This document shows, in pieces, positions 6,641 through 11,682 of a stretch of DNA of 11,682 nt (position 1 is its first letter; every line of letters begins with the position of its first letter). Source of the DNA: an uncultured Oscillospiraceae bacterium. GTDB lineage: Bacteria > Bacillota > Clostridia > Oscillospirales > Oscillospiraceae. The stretch spans positions 1 to 11,682 of the forward strand of contig CAKUJA010000067.1 in assembly GCA_934661135.1 (NCBI GenBank), in the 5' to 3' direction. The notes beneath the pieces were generated by a model. The model was not told the DNA's origin, did not search any database, and worked only from the letters and a program-made list of their open reading frames with translations. The position numbers were made by a program, and so were the translations under genes.

Positions 6641-8539
6641 TCATTCCTCCTTTTTTGGTTTGGATAAAATGGATTCCTTGCTGGTGGTTATGATCTTCTG
6701 CTTTTTTGCAGGAGTATCCTTTTTGGGCGATGGGGCTGTGCGGGGAGCAGGTGCGGCGGGTGTCGGCGGTGCTTCGCTCTGCCAGCGCGGGATATGCGCC
6801 GCCGCTTTGTCCGGGCGCAGCTTCTTTGCTTCGTAGTGTTTGGAGTAGTCGAATTTATCGACCTCCAGAATATTGCGTCCGCGGATGATAACGAGCGCCT
6901 TATCCACGTCCAGCCGCAAGACTTCATCCATTGTGAGAAGTCTCCGTCTGCCGACGCCGCTTGTTTCGCGGTATTCCGGGGTGTAGTTGGAAATGCGCCA
7001 TGTGCCGAGCTGCTTGGCCTGACTGGTCACAGCAACGCTCGCTTCGCCGGAGCGTGAGGAAATGAATTCTGCGGTCAGCGCGTCTGTGCAGCCGAGGAAC
7101 AACTGCACGTCGCAGTTGCCGAGGATCTCCTGCCACTGGTTGTTGGGATAGCGGTTTTGCAGGCCGGCGAGATTCTGAAACACGCAGGACATACTGATGT
7201 TCCGGGAACGGATGACGGAAATTTTACGGCTGAGGTCTGGAATCACGCCGCAGGCGCAAAGCTCTTCGCCAAGCACATGAACGGGAACCGGCAGACAACC
7301 GCCTGGACAGTTCTGGTCGGCATAACGGACGAGCTTGATAAAAATGAACGACAGAAACAAAGAGGACAGAAAATCAAAGGTACTGTCCTGATCGCTCGTG
7401 ATGCAGTAATAGGCACATGGCTGCTTGCCCGGCAGCTCCAGATCAATTTCATCGTGGCTGGTGATGGCGCGGATGTCCGCGTTCTGGAACACCTGCAGCC
7501 GGGAGCCGAGACCGATGATGACACCGCCGCGCACGCTCTCCGAGGATTGACGGAAGATGCTGTACGGCGCTCTGGCCGGATGCCCCAGCGGGAGTGCGTC
7601 AAACAGCTCGTTCAGCTCTTTTTCCGAGCAGCTTACAAGCAGCTGATACGCTTCGCCAATGTTCCGCCGCTCCGGTGGATAGCTGCGCTCGACAAACAGG
7701 ACGAGCGCCTTGAGAAGATTCATTTCGGCGCTGTCCCAGAAATGATCCCCACGGTCGCTGCCGGTGTTGCGGATGATAACGTCGCAGAAAAGCTGCGCCA
7801 TCAGCTCCTGCCCGTCGATCTCGGACAAGCAGTTCCACGAATCTGACGACGCGGGTGTGACCAGATTGAACACGCGGACGGTGTAGCCCTGATCGCGCAG
7901 ATACGCGCTGGTTTTCTCGTATAATTCCGACTTGGGATCACATATGACCAGCGAGCTTTTCCGCGCCGCGCACTGCAAGATCATGTTGACACAGAATGCG
8001 CGCGTCTTTTTCGAGCCGCTCGCGCCGTAGATCGCGAGATTGCCATTGAAGCGCGTCTTCTCCGGAATGCAGACCACGCGGCCATCTACTTCACCGAGAA
8101 TAGTTCCATGATGCTTGCGCAGATCCGGAACGAAGTCGAGTACCTGCCCGGCTTCCTTTGGATTCAGGAAACCGGCAGTTCCGTAGGTTCCCTTGTGGGA
8201 ATAGGTCAGGTTTCTGGTTTTGTCGTACTGTCCATCGCCGCCGGCTCCCATGTGCATGATCGCCACAATAAGAAGTACGATTGCCGCCAGAAAGATGCCC
8301 ATGCCGTACAGACCGTATGGAAAGCGGAATACGAACCGGAGGCAGACGCCGAATGCTGCATCCGGCATTGGCGGCGAAGTGCCGCTGTACGGCGTGCCGC
8401 CTTCGGCTGTCCATGCCTGATAGTTGTAGATGAACTGCGCAATGTAGCCGCCAGCATAGAAAAGGGCAGCCAGCGCGACGGGCAGAAAACAGGCCAGCGT
8501 GATCTTCTGTTTCTTATTGATGGAGCAACATCCTTTCAT
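6641..8539 (-). CDS. virD4: VirD4/TraG-family type IV coupling protein (632 aa)
   Basis: Membrane ATPase that links the relaxosome to the type IV secretion channel. Two transmembrane segments lie at about 13-38 and 75-97. The Walker A region GASGSKKT (172-179) has Lys where the P-loop usually has Gly. DPKSELYEKT follows at 201-210. SVRGGVIIGLGSRLQVF (335-351) is typical of TraG proteins. The Walker B region VHVLGEEL (420-427) has Glu-Glu in place of the usual Asp-Glu and is followed by GVIPD and the IRSRNIS motif. The C-terminal LTMDEVLRLDVDKALVIIRGRNILEVDKFDYSKH block (535-568) is family-typical, and the last 65 residues are a Pro/Lys-rich tail. ATG 8539 overlaps the upstream gene by 26 bases and has no good ribosome binding site of its own, suggesting coupling. 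The frame stays open upstream to 8632, but there it runs wholly inside the other gene and is unlike the family. Confidence 0.93.
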   Translation of the reverse strand: MKGCCSINKKQKITLACFLPVALAALFYAGGYIAQFIYNYQAWTAEGGTPYSGTSPPMPDAAFGVCLRFVFRFPYGLYGMGIFLAAIVLLIVAIMHMGAGGDGQYDKTRNLTYSHKGTYGTAGFLNPKEAGQVLDFVPDLRKHHGTILGEVDGRVVCIPEKTRFNGNLAIYGASGSKKTRAFCVNMILQCAARKSSLVICDPKSELYEKTSAYLRDQGYTVRVFNLVTPASSDSWNCLSEIDGQELMAQLFCDVIIRNTGSDRGDHFWDSAEMNLLKALVLFVERSYPPERRNIGEAYQLLVSCSEKELNELFDALPLGHPARAPYSIFRQSSESVRGGVIIGLGSRLQVFQNADIRAITSHDEIDLELPGKQPCAYYCITSDQDSTFDFLSSLFLSFIFIKLVRYADQNCPGGCLPVPVHVLGEELCACGVIPDLSRKISVIRSRNISMSCVFQNLAGLQNRYPNNQWQEILGNCDVQLFLGCTDALTAEFISSRSGEASVAVTSQAKQLGTWRISNYTPEYRETSGVGRRRLLTMDEVLRLDVDKALVIIRGRNILEVDKFDYSKHYEAKKLRPDKAAAHIPRWQSEAPPTPAAPAPRTAPSPKKDTPAKKQKIITTSKESILSKPKKEE

Positions 8540-9599
8540 AAGCGGCAAAGTCGATGCTTGTGATATTGACCTGTGCGCCGAACACCTCCCGCAGCGCCTC
8601 TGCCTGATAGTCAAAGCAGAGAATGCTGCCAATCTGATTGTGCAGCGTCAGCGCACAGCGGAACCGGTGCAGCCTTGGCAGATCGCAGAGATACGAAAAC
8701 AGGACGGGCGACCCGTCCTGCTCCAAAGCGTCATGTTCGATTGGTATTGCGGGGGACGGCGGCAGGAGGTTTTCAGAAAGAATTTCGTTCAACTGCTCTT
8801 GCGTATCCGGTTGACATAACTGAATTGCGCCGACCTCACCAAAGTGGTCGAGCGTCAGAAAATAGAAATGCGGATAGCTGCCATCCAAAAGGAAATGGTT
8901 CTGCGCCATGTCATTCAGGATCGCAGGTATCTGCATGGGAGAGCTGCCAAACACAATGCCGTACACAGAAGATTGCAAATGACGGCAAAATTCTGTTTGT
9001 AAAACAGCCTTTAATCGGATCTCGGCATTGTACGCCCATCTCGGAAAGGTCGAAGCCATGTTGTAGATTGGGAAGATGGCTTGTTCTGTGAACAGCACGC
9101 CTGTCATGCGGGAATTGCGGATTTTGGTGCAAAGACTGCCGAGCGATTTGAACTCGCGGGATGAATAATAGACCGGAAATAGAGTGGGATTTGAGAGCCA
9201 GTCTTGAATAGACGGCTTTTCCCACGGCAGCGACGGAATTTGCGCGTTGTGCAAAATCAGAAGCGCCTCTGCCATCCGATGCAGCCGCAGCCGGCGCTCT
9301 GGTTCAGACTTCAAAGAATTTGTCTCGGACGCGCCTGTGAGATAGGGCGCAAGGTCAACCAGATATTTTTGAAGCAGCAGGCGTTTGGCGCTTGCGGTCA
9401 GCCTGAGTCCGCGCAGGCCGTTCTTACTGTATGCACGGAGCAGCCCGTCCTTTTTGAGCTTGCCGATCACGTTTTCGATGTAGCTGCTGCCGCCCGGAAA
9501 GTGCATAGAAAAAGCGGCCGGAAACTCGCCGGAGACGGCGATAATTTGCAGCACGAGAAGCGGCAGCGTGCCCTCGGCGGGAAGCAACGTTGGATTCAT
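8514..9599 (-). CDS. Unrecognised protein with N-terminal winged-helix-like region (361 aa)
   Basis: ATG 9599 is preceded by AGAGGT at about 10 bases. Residues about 10-78 look like a winged helix: a helix with LLVLQIIAVSG, then SSYIENVIGKLKKDGLLRAYS as a helix-turn-recognition helix, then a basic wing GLRGLRLTASAKRLL. The remaining 280 residues show no motif I can name (mixed alpha/beta, with VYGIVFGSSPMQIPAI and HFYFLTLDHFGEVGAIQL segments). The layout (N-terminal wHTH plus a long C-terminal domain next to a coupling protein) recalls replication-relaxation-like or plasmid-encoded accessory proteins, but I cannot confirm this. The end overlaps the coupling-protein gene by 26 bases, so the two are expressed together. 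A DNA-binding accessory or regulator of transfer is a reasonable guess. Confidence 0.75.
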   Translation of the reverse strand: MNPTLLPAEGTLPLLVLQIIAVSGEFPAAFSMHFPGGSSYIENVIGKLKKDGLLRAYSKNGLRGLRLTASAKRLLLQKYLVDLAPYLTGASETNSLKSEPERRLRLHRMAEALLILHNAQIPSLPWEKPSIQDWLSNPTLFPVYYSSREFKSLGSLCTKIRNSRMTGVLFTEQAIFPIYNMASTFPRWAYNAEIRLKAVLQTEFCRHLQSSVYGIVFGSSPMQIPAILNDMAQNHFLLDGSYPHFYFLTLDHFGEVGAIQLCQPDTQEQLNEILSENLLPPSPAIPIEHDALEQDGSPVLFSYLCDLPRLHRFRCALTLHNQIGSILCFDYQAEALREVFGAQVNITSIDFAAYERMLLHQ

Positions 9600-9732
9600 A
9601 AACGATGACCTCTTTTACCGTATCGGCTCTTAACTTCGGTAATTTTTGCGCCGCCGGCCAAGCGAAAACGCCTGATGTTTCAAGGGAAAACACCATGCGC
9701 GGCGGTATCTGAAAAAGAAGGACGAAAAATGC
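9600..9732. other. 133-base gap between the DUF6100-like gene and the winged-helix gene
   Basis: No clear promoter, terminator hairpin with T-run, or RNA gene is seen here. On the minus strand, ATG at 9696 opens a frame that reads protein-like for about 30 codons (KLPKLRADTVKEVIVYE) before entering the next gene out of frame. It has no ribosome binding site and becomes Arg-rich shadow sequence, so it may at most be a relic. Confidence 0.4.
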
Positions 9733-10392
9733 TTAAAAATCCGACATGGTTTCCAGCGCATTTTGATGCTCTTCCAGCCAGCCTGGAAACATATCTTGAT
9801 CCATTACAAAGAGCTTTGTGACATCTTCCTCGCCTAACTCCGTGGTGTTATAGACGTTGCACAAAAGCCCATTGTCATCCATCATAAGATAGGCGCAAAC
9901 AACGTCCAGAATCTGCTTCATTTCCAGATTGTCGTAGTCCCGGATGCGGCCGCGTCCGCCAGATACCGCATAGATATGGCAGAAGCAGATGATGCACGAC
10001 TCAAAATGGGAAAGAGGATGATCTTTGACAAACTGCCCAAGCGCCTGCCCCAGCGGGTCGGTCAGATATTCGGCGCTGCGTTGCTTTTTCTTGGGCAATA
10101 ACCCCGGAAGCGTGATCTCCACCAGCCCAGGCTGCGCGGTGATCGTGATGCCGAGAACGTTGGCGGCGGAGGTCAGATATTCGTGCTTCTGCACGGTGGT
10201 GAATCCGTAGACCAGATGCCGCATCCGGCAGGCGATCTGCTCTGCGCGGAGCGCCGCGTCAGTGGAAAGCAGCTCATAGTTTTCCGGATACCGCTGCAAG
10301 TCCATTGTGTTCATGGCGCAAAGCGCATTGCTCAGCCGCGAGACCTCTGCCAGTAGCGAGGATATTCGCTTGGATAAAAGCGCACGGTTCAT
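9733..10392 (-). CDS. DUF6100-like protein (219 aa)
   Basis: Start at ATG 10392, seven bases after GGAGG. An in-frame ATG 33 bases further up overlaps this ribosome binding site and is less likely. The pattern matches what I remember of the DUF6100 family from clostridial mobile elements: an N-terminal helix followed by QRYPENYELLSTDAALRAEQIACRMRHLVY (33-62), then LPGLLPKKK (95-103), RDYDNLEMKQILD (151-163), DDNGLLCNVYNTTELG (172-187) and LFVMDQDMFPGWL (194-206). The family length is about 210-230 residues, so this copy is complete. It is cytoplasmic with no transmembrane segments, and its function is unknown. It is the most upstream minus-strand gene before the inserted plus-strand Fic module. 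Confidence 0.75.
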   Translation of the reverse strand: MNRALLSKRISSLLAEVSRLSNALCAMNTMDLQRYPENYELLSTDAALRAEQIACRMRHLVYGFTTVQKHEYLTSAANVLGITITAQPGLVEITLPGLLPKKKQRSAEYLTDPLGQALGQFVKDHPLSHFESCIICFCHIYAVSGGRGRIRDYDNLEMKQILDVVCAYLMMDDNGLLCNVYNTTELGEEDVTKLFVMDQDMFPGWLEEHQNALETMSDF

Positions 10393-10428
10393 AGATAACC
10401 TCCATAGTGTGAAATAGAGCTTCAAAAA

Positions 10429-10440
10429 AAGAAAATTGAT
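10429..10440. repeat. Left copy of 12-bp direct repeat flanking the VbhA/Fic module
   Basis: AAGAAAATTGAT, followed directly by TTTATTTA. The same 12 bases recur at 11411-11422, followed 4 bases later by the same TTTATTTA. This copy runs into the -35 box of the module's promoter. Confidence 0.6.
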
Positions 10441-10464
10441 TTTATTTAGAATCTAGGCTATACT
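10436..10464 (+). promoter_or_regulatory. Sigma-A-type promoter for the VbhA/Fic operon
   Basis: TTGATT at 10436-10441 and TATACT at 10459-10464 are separated by exactly 17 bases. They match the housekeeping consensus at 4 of 6 and 5 of 6 positions. The start codon is about 38 bases downstream with a good AAAAGGAG (10487-10494). The small palindrome TAGAATCTA (10447-10455) between the boxes could be an operator for autoregulation, as is usual for toxin-antitoxin operons; this last point is speculation. Confidence 0.7.
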
Positions 10465-10467
10465 GAA
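10439..10467 (-). promoter_or_regulatory. Weak candidate promoter for the minus-strand transfer genes
   Basis: On the minus strand, TTCAGT (10467-10462) and TAAAAT (10444-10439) are 17 bases apart. The -10 is good (5 of 6), the -35 poor (3 of 6). It would overlap the plus-strand promoter almost exactly and lead to the DUF6100-like gene about 45 bases on. It is offered because some promoter is expected ahead of 10392 once the module interrupts read-through. Confidence 0.3.
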
Positions 10468-10502
10468 CTGAGAAAATACGATGTGTAAAAGGAGCGGTTG
10501 TT

Positions 10503-10703
10503 ATGGATCAAATACAAAACCGCCGGATTGCTGCGGTCAAGGCAGCCGACGCGATCAATGCGATTGAAGGCGTTCCGGTTTCCGACTATGCAAAGACGCT
10601 CTCCGCTTGTTGGGCAAAGGGAGAAATCACAGACCAGCAAATGAAATCTGCACTGCTCGCTTCCCACAGAAAGCTGGCAGCAATGGTGCGCAGCCGTGTC
10701 TGA
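10503..10703 (+). CDS. VbhA-like antitoxin of a Fic toxin (66 aa)
   Basis: ATG 10503 follows AAAAGGAG by 8 bases. The small helical protein begins RRIAAVKAADAINAIEGVPVS, with the Glu-Gly of the Fic inhibitory motif at residues 22-23, then CWAKGEIT (36-43) and a C-terminal helix. In the known class I systems (VbhA), a (S/T)xxxE(G/N) helix inserts its Glu into the Fic active site and blocks ATP binding. Here the Glu and Gly are kept, but the Ser/Thr position is Ile18. The gene overlaps the downstream Fic gene by 8 bases, which makes the assignment much safer than the sequence alone. Size agrees with VbhA-type antitoxins (about 60-70 residues). Confidence 0.85.
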   Translation: MDQIQNRRIAAVKAADAINAIEGVPVSDYAKTLSACWAKGEITDQQMKSALLASHRKLAAMVRSRV

Positions 10704-11421
10704 TATTTATTTATACGAGGATGTTCCTGTCCTGAAAAACAAGCTGGAGATCCGGGATGAGAAAACGCTTGATCTGATCGAAGCGGAGCAGTCACGCGCA
10801 AGCATGATGATTTTGTATGAGCGCGGATTTTCGGATTTTACACCTGCCGGATTGTGCGAGATCCATCGGTTTCTGTTTGGCGATATTTATGATTGGGCTG
10901 GGAAGTATCGGCTTATCAACATTGAAAAACGGGAGCGTTTGCTGGGTGGGCGCAGCGTCTGGTACAGCAACGATGAAGCGATCCCAGATGACTTGGAGAA
11001 AGCATTCACCGCTATTTCAGAGAAACAGTGGGAGCAGTTCTCCAGAGAAGAATTTGTGCATACTCTTGCAAGGCTGTTTCCGCGTGTATGGCAGGTACAC
11101 CCATTCCGTGAAGGCAATACGCGAACGGTGGTTATGATGATGACGCTGTTCGTTGAGCATTACGGCTATTACATGGATCACGAATTGATGGCCGCGAGTG
11201 CTGGATATGTGCGCGATTCCTTTGTTATGGCCTCACTGGATCAGATTTCTGAGTATGAGCATCTGGAGCGCATTTTGATGGATGCGGTCTGCACCGAGCC
11301 GATTATCTATGACGAGCAGACTCTTGATTCTGGTGGACAATCGGAAAGAACGGGAAAATATCAGAAATACCAAAAAGAAAAATACGAGCCACAACCCCAT
11401 CATAAGCGAGAAGAAAATTGA
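10696..11421 (+). CDS. fic: Fic-family AMP-transferase toxin (241 aa)
   Basis: Fic enzymes transfer AMP from ATP onto hydroxyl side chains of target proteins. The active-site motif is HPFREGNTR at residues 135-143, with catalytic His135, Glu139-Gly-Asn and Arg143; the usual Gly/Lys before Arg is Thr. IHRFLFGDIYDWAGKYR (56-72) and the flap region around 74-100 are typical of the family. The start is GTG 10696, overlapping the antitoxin stop by 8 bases. No in-frame ATG lies between it and Met37, which would cut into the fold. The core ends near residue 205. The last 35 residues are a hydrophilic Lys/Tyr/His-rich tail (GKYQKYQKEKY, HHKREEN) not needed for the Fic fold. Read with its antitoxin, it is a toxin-antitoxin pair; transfer as an effector is a further possibility, as known for VbhT of Bartonella. 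The gene reads somewhat more AT-rich than the minus-strand genes. Confidence 0.93.
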   Translation: MSDIYLYEDVPVLKNKLEIRDEKTLDLIEAEQSRASMMILYERGFSDFTPAGLCEIHRFLFGDIYDWAGKYRLINIEKRERLLGGRSVWYSNDEAIPDDLEKAFTAISEKQWEQFSREEFVHTLARLFPRVWQVHPFREGNTRTVVMMMTLFVEHYGYYMDHELMAASAGYVRDSFVMASLDQISEYEHLERILMDAVCTEPIIYDEQTLDSGGQSERTGKYQKYQKEKYEPQPHHKREEN

Positions 11422-11422
11422 T
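11411..11422. repeat. Right copy of 12-bp direct repeat flanking the VbhA/Fic module
   Basis: AAGAAAATTGAT covers the last codons and stop of the Fic gene. It matches 10429-10440 exactly, and TTTATTTA follows after 4 extra bases (11427-11434). The two copies bracket the promoter-to-stop unit almost exactly. Confidence 0.6.
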
Positions 11423-11436
11423 GTAGTTTATTTACT

Positions 11437-11467
11437 GGACGGATGCAGACTTTGCATCCGTCCTTTT
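11437..11467 (+). terminator. Strong rho-independent terminator of the Fic operon
   Basis: GGACGGATGCA and TGCATCCGTCC form a perfect 11-bp stem around a 5-base loop, followed by TTTT, 15 bases after the Fic stop codon. The T-run overlaps the stop codon of the converging minus-strand gene. In the other direction the hairpin is not followed by T, so it should act mainly on plus-strand transcripts. Confidence 0.92.
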
Positions 11468-11682
11468 ACACACATTCCTGAAGGTATTGAATATTGCCAT
11501 AACTATCCAACAGGCAGTATGCACGCACATTTGGGATGGCAAGCAGATCAGCCTGCGCAGCGTCTTCCAGAATGACCAGCCGCACGGGTGGTTCCTGTTC
11601 CGGACGAGCGAGTAGCAGGTTCAAAATGGCTTCTTTGCCCGGTTCGGCATAGAGGATTTCATAGACCTCGCCGCCGGCAAGG
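11466..11682 (-). CDS. C-terminal 71 residues of an unrecognised protein (start outside window)
   Basis: Minus-strand frame open from the right edge to TAA at 11468-11466. The visible part reads as a folded alpha/beta protein: EVYEILYAEPGKEAILNLL, then PPVRLVILEDAAQ, then IPNVRAYCLLDSYGNIQYL. No signal peptide, membrane segment or catalytic motif is visible. It lies on the same strand as the transfer genes and converges on the Fic module, so it is probably part of the same conjugative region that the module now splits. I do not recognise the family. Confidence 0.7.
   Translation of the reverse strand, partial: LAGGEVYEILYAEPGKEAILNLLLARPEQEPPVRLVILEDAAQADLLAIPNVRAYCLLDSYGNIQYLQECV

Noticed and set aside
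8540..8632. An upstream extension of the coupling protein start
   Set aside because: The added residues (Cys/Arg-rich) lie wholly inside the preceding gene and do not resemble the N-terminus of TraG/VirD4 proteins; Met at 8539 leads straight into the first transmembrane segment.
9424..9696. A 90-codon minus-strand frame across the gap before the winged-helix gene
   Set aside because: Its first part reads protein-like, but it lacks a ribosome binding site and two thirds of it overlaps the 361-aa gene out of frame as Arg-rich sequence.

Overview
The window looks like part of an integrative conjugative element (ICE) or related conjugative element from a Gram-positive, Firmicutes/Clostridia-type gut bacterium (Oscillospiraceae-like is my guess). 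The reasons are strong AGGAGG-type ribosome binding sites, tightly packed and translationally coupled genes, lysine/hydrophobic signal peptides ending in AxAA, an S-layer-homology (SLH) protein, and a TraG/VirD4 coupling protein of the type carried by clostridial ICEs. No rRNA, tRNA, CRISPR array, transposase, integrase or element end is visible, so this is an interior piece.

Layout, right to left along the dominant minus strand: (a) 11682-11466, the C-terminus of an unrecognised protein; (b) 10392-9733, a DUF6100-like protein; (c) 9599-8514, an unrecognised protein with an N-terminal winged-helix-like region; (d) 8539-6641, the VirD4/TraG-like coupling ATPase; (e) 6637-5384, a protein with an acidic disordered N-terminus and S1/OB-fold repeats; (f) five genes from 5263 to beyond position 1 for envelope or secreted proteins: a membrane-anchored protein, a small secreted protein, an SLH-domain protein, a second small secreted protein, and a large BspA-like, Cys-repeat and InlB-B-repeat surface protein that runs off the left edge. 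Genes d and e, and the last three surface genes, are joined by very short gaps or 1-base overlaps, with the ribosome binding site inside the preceding gene.

The only plus-strand genes form a self-contained module at 10503-11421: a VbhA-like antitoxin and a Fic-family AMP-transferase overlapping by 8 bases. It has its own good promoter (10436-10464) and strong intrinsic terminator (11437-11467), and a 12-base direct repeat brackets it (10429-10440 and 11411-11422). It looks like a cassette dropped into the minus-strand transfer region.

Inferred working model: VirD4 recruits the relaxosome or substrates to the transfer channel, with the S1 and winged-helix proteins as cytoplasmic accessories. 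The surface operon builds an S-layer-anchored structure on the donor, possibly for mating contact or adhesion. The VbhA/Fic pair acts as an addiction module or as a transferred effector. The surface operon and its shared secreted domain are the best candidate here for an under-described system.
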